NCBI GenBank assembly: GCA_002245135.1
Contig: NGBS01001160.1
Span: 62,001 to 126,000 of the forward strand
DNA: 64,000 nt
Direction: 5' to 3'
Source: Proteromonas lacertae
Lineage: Eukaryota; Sar; Bigyra; Opalinata; Proteromonadidae
Shown here: positions 11,321 through 23,719 of the stretch, piece after piece
How positions within the stretch are numbered: position 1 is the stretch's first letter
Layout of the letters: every line of letters starts with the position of its first letter
Notes under the pieces: generated by a model
Database searches by the model: none
What the model was told of the DNA's origin: nothing
The model's input: only the letters and a program-made list of their open reading frames with translations
Position numbers and translations under genes: made by a program

Positions 11321-12252
11321 ATGTTTTTATCTTGTTCTTCATCAGCTGTTGACTTTAGCAATAAAATATTAATTATTGTATATAAATTTTGCATTATATA
11401 TTTAGTCCGCTACTTCAATTGGAAATATTGGTCAATTGACAATAGATATTTTGTTAAATACATATATTAATTACAACAACACAGAATATGGTATTGAAAA
11501 AATAGGTTATTTTGAAACTGATTGTTTATTGCCAGTGTTAGGCTATAACACACTAGATAGTTCGGCTTCATATAAAACTAAACAGGATATATGTCAAAAT
11601 ATTGAAGGTATTCTACAGGATATATTATTATTTACATAGTTTATTTAATCAAAGGAATGAACATAATTCTATTTCAACATCGTTCACCAATAATTGAAGG
11701 GAAAGGAAAGAAATATGTTGATCAATTATCATCGTTTATTATAAATAGTAAATTTTCAAAAGTAATAATCATTGGTGGATTAGATAGTAGTGTTCAAAAT
11801 GTTGAGGTTATTGGAAAGTATTTATTTCAATATTGTAATGTAATATAAATAGTCAAAATGTGATGTATTTATCAACATTAAACGAAGAACTACCAGCTGT
11901 AAAGTATACAGGTATAAATATTGATGATAAAGCTAAAATAACACTTCAAGTATATTTTTACTCTTTTACATTATCTTTTTAGAAAAATGATATACTTCAA
12001 AACAGTGGATTAATCTTACCAGTATTGGAATTATGTTTAAATAATAAGATACCGTTAATATTATTAGTATATTATATATCTAGTCTAACACATTAGACAA
12101 AATTAGTTTCAGAAGGTGATAATTTGAATGATGCTATTGATATTTTGAGTGTTTTATTACAATATTTACATAGTACTGTTGAAAAGATAGTTATACCGAA
12201 ATTATGGAATGATGTTCTATTCGGAGAAGTTGTTCCAGCAGATTTATATTAA
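11321..12252 (+). CDS. PSMG2: proteasome assembly chaperone 2
   Basis: Six exons; introns 11378-11405, 11608-11639, 11818-11852, 11950-11982 and 12067-12096; 257 aa. The spliced product shows the PAC2 signature order: S-I-G-N-I-G-Q-L-T-I-D near the start, K-I-G-Y-F-E-T-D-C-L-L-P-V-L-G, V-I-I-I-G-G-L-D-S-S, then V-S-E-G-D-N-L-N-D-A and a terminal W-N-D-V-L-F-G-E-V-V-P-A-D-L-Y. PSMG1-PSMG2 dimers template assembly of the 20S proteasome alpha ring. Each intron is needed to maintain the frame, so this gene is a good calibration of the local intron grammar. No PSMG1 is seen in the window. Confidence 0.9.
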
Positions 12253-12347
12253 TTCTATGATTTATATTATTTGTTCTTTTTTAATCAAATATTAAAAATA
12301 TATGAAATTATAATAATGAACATAAATTAATTTAATCTGCCACTCGT

Positions 12348-13973
12348 TTAACTATGTGATATTCTACCAGCAACATTCACTTCAGTTCTACATTTTACTC
12401 CATCCGCATCCCCTTCAATAATCAACAAAGAAGTAGTTGCATGAAATCTACAGTTTATTCGAATAATTGTTCCATCTCTATTTGATGGAAAACCACTGAA
12501 ATTATATTCATGAACTTTATGATTTTCTTTAGCATAATCACTCTCTCCTTCATACACAGTAATAATAGCATTTGTTGTATTAGGTAAGGACATAAAATAA
12601 TCTTCAAATTCTTTATTAATTGGAGAATTCTTAACTACTATCTTTTTCATCAATGGTTTATGTCTATTAGCAGGATTTATACCTTCAATACCGATTGATA
12701 TATTTACTTTTTCTTGGACTAATACTTTACGGCCTTGAGGAATTAATACTTTCTTACCATTATTCTGTGTAACTAACACTTTTTTACCTCTACCATCATG
12801 ATTATCTACAGTTTCATGGTGATGATTTTCAAGATATAATTGTTGAGCATATAATCCAGCTCCCATTGCAACAGCTTCATCAGCATTTATATTTTTATTA
12901 ATTTTAGATTTTGTGAATAAATCTTTAAGCATATCTTGAATTGCTGGAATTTTACTACTTCCACCAATTAATACAACATCAGTTATATTTTCAGTTGTTA
13001 AGTTCACAGAAGATAGTGTTGTTTTAACCATTTCAATGGTTCTTTGAAATAGTTTTCCACATATTTTAAATAATGATGCTCTAGCAAGTGTAACATCAAC
13101 TCCAGCTGTTTCTAGATCATCAAATTCTATATCAACAGTCTGTGCATCTGATAATGCTATTTTTGCTTCTTCACATTTTCTTATTAGTTTTTTCATTTTG
13201 TTTGGATTTTCTTTTAAATCTATACCAGTCTTTGCTTTATATAAACTGTTAAAATGATCAGCTATCAATATATCAATATCAGCTCCTCCTAAATGAACAT
13301 CACCACCTGAACCAATTAGATTAATCTTATCTTCACCTACTTCTATTATTGATATATCAAAAGTACCACCTCCAAAATCATAGATTAATATTTTCCTTTT
13401 CCTATCAATATCGTTTTCAAATCCATAAGCATAAGCAGCTGCTGTTGGTTCATTCATTATTCCCAATACATGCAATCCAGCCATTTCACCAGCTATTTTT
13501 GTTGCTTCTCTTTGACTTTGGTTGAAATTAGCTGGAACAGTAATAACTACTGAATCAATATCTCTTCCTAAAGCAACTTTGCCTTTACTAACAATAAACT
13601 TCAACAATGCAGCAGATACATCAACTGGAGTAACTGTAAAAGTTGATCCATCCTTTCTATTTAACTCAATTATTGGATCACCTGATCCATTGTCTATTAT
13701 TTTAAATGGTAAATGTTGTATATCATCCTGAATAGCAGGATCGTTAATCTTTCTACCAATCAGTCTTTTTACATCAAAAACCGCATTATTTGTACGACCC
13801 ATAGCATGATTTCTAGCTGCTTCACCAAACATAGTATTAGTCCCATCTTCTGGATATAACACACATGAAGGAATAATGTTCTTTCCACTAATGTCTACCA
13901 TTACAACTTTATCTTCTTTTGGAATACTTATTCCAGAAGTCGTTGTACCTAGATCTATACCTGCAAAACTCAT
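12348..13973 (-). CDS. divergent Hsp70 lacking the C-terminal lid
   Basis: Intronless, 541 aa, stop TAG. The ATPase domain is complete: G-I-D-L-G-T-T-T-S-G near residue 5, V-P-A-N-F-N-Q-S-Q-R, N-E-P-T-A-A-A-Y-A-Y-G, Y-D-F-G-G-G-T-F-D and I-G-G-S-S-K-I-P-A-I. After about residue 390 a linker with an unusual K-V-L-V/K-V-L-I repeat replaces the normal DLLLLDVTP-like region. A beta-type substrate domain then runs to the end. Canonical Hsp70s are about 640 aa with an alpha-helical lid and often EEVD; both are absent. It may be a specialised or regulatory Hsp70 rather than the general cytosolic chaperone. Confidence 0.88.
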   Translation of the reverse strand: MSFAGIDLGTTTSGISIPKEDKVVMVDISGKNIIPSCVLYPEDGTNTMFGEAARNHAMGRTNNAVFDVKRLIGRKINDPAIQDDIQHLPFKIIDNGSGDPIIELNRKDGSTFTVTPVDVSAALLKFIVSKGKVALGRDIDSVVITVPANFNQSQREATKIAGEMAGLHVLGIMNEPTAAAYAYGFENDIDRKRKILIYDFGGGTFDISIIEVGEDKINLIGSGGDVHLGGADIDILIADHFNSLYKAKTGIDLKENPNKMKKLIRKCEEAKIALSDAQTVDIEFDDLETAGVDVTLARASLFKICGKLFQRTIEMVKTTLSSVNLTTENITDVVLIGGSSKIPAIQDMLKDLFTKSKINKNINADEAVAMGAGLYAQQLYLENHHHETVDNHDGRGKKVLVTQNNGKKVLIPQGRKVLVQEKVNISIGIEGINPANRHKPLMKKIVVKNSPINKEFEDYFMSLPNTTNAIITVYEGESDYAKENHKVHEYNFSGFPSNRDGTIIRINCRFHATTSLLIIEGDADGVKCRTEVNVAGRISHS

Positions 13974-14099
13974 TTTTTAAATTTTCTTCTCAAACAGGTT
14001 TGTTTACAGTGAGCTTTTTTTTTACTGTAGAAAATAACATTTATAAAATAATAATAATATTAAAATTAGAATACAAAAGATATAAAGGGTAGTTTTATT

Positions 14100-16678
14100 T
14101 TAAATAAAAAAATTAAGCAAGATTACACTTAAAACAAGAAAAACTGAAGGTAAAAAACAACTAGATCCAGCAAATGGTGTTACTATATAAATAAAATAAT
14201 ATATAATATTAAATATACGATAAGAACAATCAGGTCCTCCCCATTTCTTCCATACCAACGTTCTATTATAAGGATTCATTATATTATTACATTTACAAAC
14301 ACCATTATCACAAACACCATTCGGATAAGAACAATTATTTTCACACCTTAATCCAACACAATCAATACCATAATAACCAGAATCACATATACATCTTGCT
14401 TGTGGATATTCAACACTACAATAACCATGACCATTACAATTATTAGGACAATCTCTAACTGAACAATCATCTGTAATAAAAGGAGGTCTACATTGACAAT
14501 TACCAAAACCATCACAAATACCATGACTTTCACCTGGATTATCAATACTGCACTTCTCTTTTCTAATATCATAATAATATGAAAAATCATAATTCTCATG
14601 TGTTATATTTGTATGACAACAGTGAATGCATTCTTGAAGATATGTTTCAGGATCATACCAACAATAATCACCTGGACAACTAATATTAGAACAATCAATT
14701 CCATAATAACCATAATCGCAAATACAGTAACCGAATAAACACTCACCATGACCACTACAACCATTTACACAATCAGCTATACATATTATAATAAATATAA
14801 AATAATATATACATGTATTATAAAGCCAAAAATCACCAAATATATGTGTAGGTTCAGTATAATTATTATCATAAGGAATTACTTTATCATATCCATGTCC
14901 TCCATACAGCAATATTGATCCTTGTTTCTCAGAATAAGTCAAACTAAAATCAGATCTTTGGCTTGGTTGTTCATATAGATTCTCTACTATACCAACATTA
15001 TTGCCATCCACAACTAAAGTTTCTAAGTTTCTACAACCATCCCAACCTGGTCCTCTTCTTCTAGTTTGATTAATAAATACAGGTTCTGATGCTCTACCAT
15101 CTATTCCATCTGTTGGATGATATCTTGTTGGTTCTCCTTGAACTTGACTTCCATCAACACATGTAGAAGGAAATACAGGTAATAAAAACTCAGTCTTTTG
15201 AATCCATCTTTTCTTTGAATAATGGTATAACCAGAAGTCGCCATAATGATAATTGGTTATATAACCAGACATTAAGAATAACATATCATCTCCAGCTTTA
15301 ACTAACTTATGATCAGTTCTTGCATTTGGTTTAGCTTTAGAAACAGGTGTAATTTCAGTCCATAATTGAGATGTTAAATTATAATACCATAAATCATCTA
15401 AATAAAAGGGTAAAGTAGCAAAGGGTAACATTCCTTCAGCAAATCCTAAACCTCCATTTTCTGTACCATTTCCAGCACCAGTTGATTGACTGTGTGGATA
15501 AGGATACATTGTACGATAACCACCATGAATTACACTATAAAAATAAATAAAAAATAAAACATTCTAATATATATATATACAGTTGATTATCAATAAAAGC
15601 TGTAGCATGTCCAGATCTTTCAGATGGCCAAAATATATCACATTTCACATCATATCTATCTTCCCAATAGGGTCCTGGTTGATTCCAACAGGTTGGTATA
15701 CCATGAATTTCTGTTGAATTTAACTCCATTGATGTTGTATTCAATGTTATTTCCCATAAATCATTTAGAAATCCACCTTTTGGTAATTCTGAAGTATCAT
15801 TCCACATATTACCTACACTATTCATTTGTGCAAAACCATGCCATAATCTATGACCACCAAATAATAAGAAACGGTAAAAATTATTATTATAATTATTATC
15901 TTCATTTTTGGCTGGTGGTATATATGTTAGACTTGATTTCCATCTTTTTCCTGGATTAACTTCATTCCATGACAATTCCATCCATTTAGCATCATAATCT
16001 GGATCATCTATTTTCTGTTTCAACGGATAAATCCATACATCTGCACAGTAATCTAAACATTCAGGAGATAAACCACCATATATCATTAAATAACTATAAA
16101 AATAAAATTCTGTTAAATATATATATTTATACTCTCCTGCTATAACTGCGGTTTGTTCTGATCTTGAATATGGATGAGTACATACAAATACACCTGATTT
16201 ATTAGTTGTACATCCTCCATTAAAAGCACCATCATCAACAACTTCCCAACCACAACTCTCATTTTTGGATTTATCCTCCAATTTTGAGTAACATGTAAGG
16301 TCATATTTCCATATATCGTTGTGATATGAAGTTGTGTAAATATGTCGAGTACATGTGTCATAATACGGTGGAACTTCATCTGTACAATCAGTAATATTCT
16401 TTTCATCATAAGTGGTAATATTAGGTTCACCACATGCATTTTCGACATTTATAGAGTGAGGCATATGTTCTGTGAAGTTATTTACAGTCCTACCTCCAAA
16501 TAATATAATATAATCATCTATGGCCAATAATGAATGACCTCTACGATGTGGAAACTTTACTTTTGTCAGTTTATTGATTTCTGTCCAACCTAATAAAATG
16601 AAACTAGTTAATACAAGATATACACAATGAATAGTGAATAAAACAAAATCCAATAATTAATATAAACAGTCTATTCAT
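14100..16678 (-). CDS. kelch-repeat plus EGF-like surface protein (attractin-like), probable GPI anchor
   Basis: Six exons, introns 14183-14218, 14777-14812, 15535-15580, 16094-16132 and 16590-16623; 795 aa. The first intron is what reveals a clean signal peptide (M-N-R-L-F-I-L-I-I-G-F-C-F). Residues ~25-500 hold kelch repeats with G-G diads (L-F-G-G-R, I-Y-G-G-L, L-F-G-G-H, I-H-G-G-Y). Residues ~510-760 hold several EGF-like modules (C-x-G-H-G-E-C, C-I-C-D-x-G-Y-Y-G-I-D-C). The end is S-S-C-F-L-P followed by an uninterrupted hydrophobic tail with no charged tail, typical of a GPI signal. Attractin/MEGF8-type architecture; a role in adhesion or signalling is inference. Many N-glycosylation sites. 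Confidence 0.85.
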
Positions 16679-16840
16679 GCTAAAATCTATACGTTGTTCT
16701 AAACAAGTCAAACAGATATCAAACTTATATATATTTTTATCATTTTTCTCTTTTATTTAAGGGTAATTTTACATTCTATATTCATAAAACAAATAAGGAC
16801 AAAGAAAGGAGAAGGCAGTTAGAAAAGTAAATCGGAAAAA

Positions 16841-17425
16841 TTAGGGGACAGTTTTATATCTTGGATCTGTTTCATTTGTGCTATATACAGAATTAACAAT
16901 TTCAGGATCCAATTTCTTTTTCATTAACAAACCATCTTCACCATCAGCATAGTATTTTTCTTCTACATGTTCAATTTCGTATTTGAATATATCTTTATAT
17001 AATCTGAATGCAGCTTTATTACTTTTTCTTACTTGTAAAGATACAAATTTTGCACCATATACTTCAACCATAGCTTTGTGTGTTGCACACATCAACAAAT
17101 ATGCAATACCCATTCTTCTGTGTGTCCTTCTTACTGATATTGAGGTTATATGACCATGAGGAACTTTTTGCTCTTCATCTCTATTATAAACAATAAGATA
17201 TATTGAAACATACAATTTCCCTAATACATATCCTACAACTTTACCATCATCATCTTCTGCAACAAAAGTTAGTTGAGGCCAAGTTAATAAATGATAGAAA
17301 TAGTATTTCATTTGATAGTTTTCTGGTAAACTCCATAAATTATCTGTCTGTACTTGTAGTAGATCTTCAACCTAAAAAATGCATTGATATTGGTAAAATA
17401 CTGTTGCTGTTCTTATATTAACCAT
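16841..17425 (-). CDS. NAA10: NatA catalytic subunit, N-alpha-acetyltransferase 10
   Basis: Three exons (introns 17181-17213 and 17372-17401), 173 aa. The spliced start M-V-N-I-R-T-A-T-V-E-D-L-L and L-P-E-N-Y-Q-M-K-Y-Y-F-Y-H-x-L-x-W-P-Q-L are near-identical to eukaryotic Naa10. The acetyl-CoA loop reads R-R-T-H-R-R-M-G-I-A, and V-R-K-S-N-x-A-A-x-x-L-Y and K-Y-Y-A-D-G-E-D-x-x-x-M-K follow. It acetylates nascent N termini (Ala, Ser, Thr, Gly after Met removal) on the ribosome with Naa15, which is not in this window. The C-terminal tail after residue 155 is short. Confidence 0.94.
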
Positions 17426-17550
17426 ATTTTTGAATAAATATAGATACAAGTGTAGTTTTTAGTTTTTGAATAGAAAGCCTAGTTAATTCAAAACTAATAA
17501 GAAGTTTTATTTGAATATCATTTTTGCTTTTTTTTCTTTATTAACTCATC

Positions 17551-19223
17551 ATGTCATTACAGGTATATTTAAAATTAGTTGTAATGTAAAATAGGTAAAA
17601 CCAGGTGAAGGTATTGGTGGTCTTTTAAAAGAAGGTTATAAATCATTTTCTGGTGTTGAGGAAGCTATTATGAAAAATGCAGAAGCATGTAAAGATTTAT
17701 CAACAATAACAAAAACCTCATTAGGTCCAAATGGAATGCACAAATTAGTGATTAACCATTTAAATAGATTATTTGTAACATCTGATACAGGAACAATTGT
17801 TCAAGAATTAGAAGTAGTACATCCAGCTGCAAAAATGGTAGTTATGGCTGCTTTAAGACAAGGAAATGACTATGGTGATAATACAAATTTTGTAGTAACA
17901 TTTGCTGGTGAATTATTAAACCAAGCAGTTGATTTATTAAGAGGAGGAGTACATCCAGTAGATATAGTAGCTGGTTATAAAAAGGCATTAGAATTCACAC
18001 TTAAAACCCTTCCAGAACTCTGTCAAGATAACAAAATCAGTAATGTAAGAGACGTTGAAGAAGTCTCCAAAGCCATCAGATCAGTAATTGCCTCAAAACA
18101 ATTTGGATTTGAAGAACAATTAAGTAAATTCATATCTCAAGGATGTGTTGATGTAATGCCATTAGAACCACACAAACCATCCGTTAATGTTGACAATGTC
18201 AGAGTATGTAAATTACTTGGTAAATCTGTCACTGACTCCTTAGTAATGAAAGGTATGGTATTAACAAGAGATACAAATGGAATTATTAAACATGCATCTA
18301 AAGCCAAAGTAGCAGTATTCAATACAGCTATAGAATCAGCTGGACCAGAAACTAAAGGAACAGTATTGTTAAAAAGTGCTGAAGAATTAATGAATTATAA
18401 TAAATCAGAAGAGAAGATGATGGAAGATATTGTAGAAGCAATTGCAGCTAGTGGTGTAAAAGTAGTAGTATGTGGTGGAAGTATTAGTGAAATGGGACAA
18501 CACTTTTTAGATAAATATAACATCTTATCAATAAAATTACCTTCAAAGTTCGATATGAGACGTATCTGTAGTACTGTCCATGCTACTGCTTTAGTCAGAT
18601 TAGGAGCTCCAACACCTGAAGAAATGGGATATGTAGATTCAGTAGATGTAGTAGAAATTGGAGGAAGAAAGGTGACTATTTTTAAACAAGAGAAAGAAGA
18701 TAGTAAAATCAGTACATTAGTGATAAGAGGTAGTACGAATAACATATTAGATGATGTTGAAAGAACAGTCGATGATGGTGTTAGCGCTGTGAAATCTTTA
18801 TGTAAAGATCAGAGATTACTACCAGGTGCTGGTGCTACTGAGATTGAATTAGCCTATAGAATTCAGAATTTAGGTGAAAGTTGTCCTGGCTTAGAACAGT
18901 ATGCAATTAAGAAATATGCTGCATGTCTTGAAATTATTCCTCGTATATTAGCTGAAAATTGTGGTGAAGATCCAACACATATTTTAGCTGCTTTATATGC
19001 TCAACATGCCAATGGAAATATCAACTATGGTGTTGATGTTGATAATGGAACAGTTTATGATGTACTTAAATGTAATCATCCTGTTTATGATGTTTATTGT
19101 ACCAAAGAGAATGCTTTTAGATTAGCACTAGATGCAGTTATCACCATTTTGAAGGTTGATCAATTAATTATGAGTAAACCAGCTGGTGGACCAAAGCCAA
19201 GAAGTCAACAAAATAATCTATAA
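17551..19223 (+). CDS. CCT8: chaperonin TCP-1/CCT subunit theta
   Basis: A four-codon first exon (M-S-L-Q) is joined by a 32-nt intron (17563-17594) to the rest; 546 aa, the usual CCT8 length. Diagnostic blocks: K-E-G-Y-K-S-F-S-G-V-E-E-A, K-T-S-L-G-P-N-G-M-H-K-L-V-I-N-H, V-R-V-C-K-L-L-G, I-S-T-L-V-I-R-G-S-T-N-N, L-L-P-G-A-G-A-T-E-I-E-L and the C-terminal I-M-S-K-P-A-G-G-P-K-P, which is characteristic of theta. The ATPase motif reads G-D-N-T-N-F where human theta has GDGTN; the catalytic Asp is kept. It forms part of the cytosolic TRiC ring that folds actin and tubulin. Codon use is richer in C and G than its neighbours, as expected for high expression. Confidence 0.95.
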
Positions 19224-19317
19224 ATAAAGAGGCCGCTTTTATTAACATTTACTATTATCTAATTGTTGTTCTTGTGTGTAAATTTAAAAATATAAATTTT
19301 CATCTCAAACATAAGCA

Positions 19318-19325
19318 TCAAGCTT
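19318..19325. promoter_or_regulatory. TCAAGCTT motif upstream of TBP
   Basis: Exact copy of the recurrent intergenic motif, 15 bp before the TBP ATG. Confidence 0.5.
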
Positions 19326-19340
19326 TTCATTTATTTTTTG

Positions 19341-20071
19341 ATGAGTTCTACAACAATAGAAAGCCCGCCAAGACATCCTACTTCGTCAACAGTTACATCT
19401 TCTATACCTGATAGGATCTCGACTGATACTGGAGTCTCCATTACTATACAGTATTTTTTTCATAATCTCATCTATATTTTTGTATATAGAAATATAGTTT
19501 GCACATATAATCTTGGAATTAAATTGGATTTAAAACAGATTGCTATGAAAGTGAGGAATGCAGAATATAATCCAAAGGTATATTTTAGTACTTATTTAAT
19601 CACAGAGATTCAGTGCAGTTATTCTAAAAATTAGATCTCCAAAGGCAACAGCTTTAGTTTTCGGTTCTGGTAAATTAATTTGTATGGGAACTAAAAGTGA
19701 AGTCGATTCCAGACGTGCTGTAAGGTGTTTTAAAGCAATTCTCAAGAAAATAGGTTTTACATCAACAGATGACAATTACACGATACATAACATGGTAGGA
19801 ACTTGTGACGTAAGTTTCCCTATCAGATTAGAAGGTATATGTTGTGAATTTACCAGAGAATCAACAGTATACTATTATATATTTTGATTTATATTTATAT
19901 TAGTATGAACCAGAAATATTTCCAGGTTTAATTTACAGAATGAAAGATCCTCAAGTAGTGATACTTATTTTTGTGTCAGGAAAGATTGTTTTAACAGGTG
20001 CAAAGTCAGAGGAAGATATTCAAAATGGGTTTAACAAAATACGACCAATTCTTGATAAATATAAAAAATGA
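19341..20071 (+). CDS. TBP: TATA-box-binding protein
   Basis: Four exons; introns 19451-19489, 19578-19605 and 19867-19903; 208 aa. After a 35-residue polar N terminus come the two TBP repeats. First repeat: [23 protein letters not shown] / R-F-S-A-V-I and [10 protein letters not shown]. Second repeat: [23 protein letters not shown] and G-K-I-V-L-T-G-A-K. The usual insertion-point phenylalanines are mostly retained, but some positions differ (I-L-K-I-R rather than V-M-R-I-R). General transcription initiation factor. Stop is TGA. Confidence 0.93.
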
Positions 20072-20150
20072 TTTATTTAGAATTATGAATTATATGGATT
20101 GTGTATAATACATCTTAATTTTTAAGCTTATTTATTATTAAATTATTTAT

Positions 20151-21388
20151 TTATTTAAACTCATTAAATGACAGAATTATACCAAAGAGAATTTGCTTTA
20201 TAGACACGATTATATCAGTACTTCCATAATGCTTTATGGGATGATAAAAGTATCTATTATGATGTATTTGAGGATAAACATTATCATCGTATTTTACATG
20301 ATCAGAATAATGTATAACTTTAAATGCATCTAAATACGGTGAAGGAAGTGGAAAATATCTATAATTCATCATAACAGACAACTTCAAATATGCATCAGTT
20401 CGAAATATGGAATAACACTCTATAATTGTTGCCTTTTCACTTAACATCCATAATATATTGCAAAGATTTGCACCATGAGGACTTATAATGATTTGATTAT
20501 TCCTAATTAATAGGATTTGATCTCTTGCTGATAATCCATCAAAACATATTATTTCATACTTTACATTATAATTCTTATTCTCTAAATCCTTTAACAATGC
20601 TATTACTTCTTTCATATTTGTAATTTCCCTCTTTCTCTTTTGATTTTTTCTGATTATTACTCCAATTTGAATCATTTTACTAGTAGAATCGTTGATATAT
20701 TTATTCACACCTGTAATTCTATAACCATCATCTCTGAATTTTATTCTCATCAATCGGTCAATGAAGAAGAACCCATTAAAACCACTTCGATTAATAGTAT
20801 GAACTTCCTTGAAGCAAATAGCATATTCATATTTTCTATAATACTTTGTCATATCTTGCATATAAAACTTTTTTACATTTTTATATTTTGATGTATATAT
20901 CTTATCATACAATCTTTGCATTTCTAGAGCAGGTGTATTAATTGAAAAACTATCAAATATTATAGTTTTTACAGGTGGATAATTCTTATCTCCATATATT
21001 TTATATAACATAAAGTTATCCCACTTGACAAAGAGTGTATTTGAATAACTTGGAATAAACCATACTCCTTCAGTTTCAGGCCAAATAAACTTTGTATCTC
21101 TCCCTTTATCTCGATAGTAATATGCAAATCCATATGCATAAAAATGTACGAGTTTAAATTCAAAATTATATACTTCCACATATGGACGACAACTACGTAA
21201 TGTTTTACATACACACACATTCTCTAAAGTAATCCATGAATCACCTATTTTACTATAATCTTCTAAATGATAAACAATATTTGACTTATCAACTAATTCA
21301 GCTACTATTTCTCCAATCTAGCATTATTACATATAAATAATTGCATATATACACTTAAAATCAAGAACAGAACAACCATTTCTTTCAT
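20151..21388 (-). CDS. GT61-family glycosyltransferase (EOGT/DUF563-like) with signal peptide
   Basis: Two exons (intron 21318-21352), 400 aa. The small first exon supplies a hydrophobic signal sequence (M-V-V-L-F-L-I-L-S). The catalytic half has R-K-N-Q-K-R-K-R-E-I-T-N, a GT61-type I-I-I-S-P-H-G-A-N-L-C-N-I-L-W-M block and a final T-I-I-E-C-Y. GT61 includes EOGT (ER O-GlcNAc on EGF domains) and plant xylosyltransferases. With EGF-bearing surface proteins encoded nearby, an EOGT-like role is conceivable but only inferred. Its ATG lies 54 bp from that of a GT41-like gene on the other strand. Confidence 0.78.
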
Positions 21389-21421
21389 TTTCTTCAATAA
21401 ACACTACTGATTTGATAGGAA

Positions 21422-21429
21422 TCAAGCTT
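21422..21429. promoter_or_regulatory. TCAAGCTT motif in GT61/GT41 divergent promoter
   Basis: Exact motif in a 54-bp gap that must drive both genes. Confidence 0.5.
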
Positions 21430-21442
21430 ATTGATTTATTAA

Positions 21443-23719
21443 ATGAGGGTTTTTCTTTTTATTCTAACCATATTATTGACTGCAGTTGTATGATATATAC
21501 ATATTGATATTATTATTAGAGATGTGATGAAACAAATGAAGTAATTGCTAAAGCAAATCAACTAATTTCAAAGAACAAAAACCAAGAAGCTGCAGAATTG
21601 TACCAGAAGTATTTAAAGAAATATCCAAAAGTTTGTGATATACATATTGAGTATGCTTATCTCCTAGCAGAAAATGGCTTTTTTGAAGAGGCTATTGAGC
21701 ATTTTTCTGCATGTATTGGATATTCATCTATTGATCAAGCACAATTATATTATAATATCGGATATACTTATCAACAGTTGAAGAATACACTAAAATCTTA
21801 TGAATATTATTCAAAATGTATAGAACAAAACAACGAATTTGTTGAATGTCATATAAAAAAAGCATATGCATGCAATATAATGCAGAATATGCAGTGTCAA
21901 TATGAACATTTAAAGATCGCTATAAAATTAAATCCAAAGAATCCATCTTACTATGTATATTTAGGTGATGTATTAAACAACTTGAAACACTTTACAGAAG
22001 CTATATCAACCTATGAAACAGGAATAGAAGTTGTTAAACATTATCCAAAGAATGTAAAAACAATGGAATTATATTCGCTGTTGGAAAAGAGTATTGGAGA
22101 TTCATATTCTAACATATTGTATATATTATTAATATTATTATTTGTATAGTAATCATAAAGAAGCTATAAAACATTATAATATGAGCTATAGAATCAATGG
22201 TGATGGTGGATCATTAATTGGATTATGGAAATCAAAAGATGAATTAATGTATTGGAATAATAGAGATATTATTCTACATAAAATAAAGAAATTAGTTGAA
22301 AATGAATTATTTGAACAAAAGAGTGTTTTATCAATCATTCCATATTTTAGTTTGTTTTTTCCATTCAATAATTCATTGAATTATGAAATTGCTCATCGCT
22401 ATTTCATGAATTATTACACTTATCATAGATTAAAGAATGATAAAATAGAATATAATGAAGAGATAAAGTTAAAACCTAAAATAACAATTGGTTATATATC
22501 TAGAAGATTTGAAAAGTATCCAGGAACACAATTGATGTTACAGTTATTTGGTAACCATAATAGAAACAAATTCAAAATTATCAGTTATGCACATGGTCCA
22601 GATGATAAAAGTTATGAAAGAAATGTATAATTATTTATCGTATTTATTATATTACTAGACAGTAAGAGAGAACAGTGATGTATTTTATGATATTTCACTC
22701 AATAAAACAGAAGATATCGTGAAACTAATAAAAGAAGAAAATGAGATAGATATATTGATGGATTATGATGGTATTCATGATTTTAATAATCTTGATATTT
22801 TAATAAATAAACCATCTCCTATTATTGTATCATTTTTAGGATTTGCTGGTACAAGTGGTAGTAATAATAACATAATCGATTATCTGGTAACTGATTCAAT
22901 TTGTACAGAAGTAACTGAAGCTAAATATTTTAGTGAAAAACTATTCGTTATGCCTCACACTTATCAACCACAAGATGAGAAATATCCTGTGTCTTCTACT
23001 ACACAATATACTAAAGAAGCTTTAGGATTGAAGAATGATACTTTTGTATTTATGTGTTTTAATAGAAATAATAAAATTGATCCATTAATTACACAAGCTT
23101 GGATTCAAGTATATTATTGTTATTAAAATGAATATAGATATTGAAAAAATGTCCAAATAGTATAATATATTTGTACTTTAATAATGGTACATCCAAAGAT
23201 TATTTTATTGATTATTTTCAATCATACGGTATAACTGAGAATAGAATAAAATGGGGAGTAAAACTCAATAAATCTGATCATTTAGTATTTACATAATATA
23301 TAAAAAATATTTGTTATTTGTAATAGGCAAGACAAGTTGTAGGTGATTTATCCTTAGACACTCTATATTATGGAATGCATACAACTGCAGCAGACTCAAT
23401 GTATGTGAATATTCCAGTGTTAACAGTGAAAGGCAATACATTCTCAAATCGAGTTGGAAGTAGTTTGATAAGAGCTGCTAATCTTCCATTTTTAATTACC
23501 AATAGTATAAAGGAATATGTAAATACTGCAATTTTCCTATATGAACATCCTAATGCAGTGGATTTGATAAAGAGACACTTGAAGATGAAGAGAGGGAAGT
23601 ATCCTTTATTTGATAGTGTGAGATATACAATGAATTTGGAAAAGGGATATGAAATGATATATGATTCGCTATTTGTAAATCGAACAAAAAGGTTTAACAT
23701 ATTTCCATTAGATAATTGA
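21443..23719 (+). CDS. TPR plus GT41 (OGT/SPINDLY-type) glycosyltransferase with signal peptide
   Basis: Six exons; introns 21488-21519, 22119-22149, 22625-22658, 23109-23137 and 23285-23326; 702 aa. The first exon is a signal peptide (M-R-V-F-L-F-I-L-T-I-L-L-T-A). About six TPR units follow (residues 20-240), then the GT41 catalytic region: I-G-Y-I-S-R-R-F, S-F-L-G-F-A-G-T-S-G, F-x-C-F-N-R-N-N-K-I-D-P, N-R-I-K-W-G, D-H-L-A-R-Q-V-V-G-D-L-S-L-D-T and R-V-G-S-S-L. GT41 enzymes add O-GlcNAc or O-fucose to nuclear and cytosolic proteins, so a secretory signal is odd. Divergently paired with the GT61 gene. Stop TGA. Confidence 0.87.
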
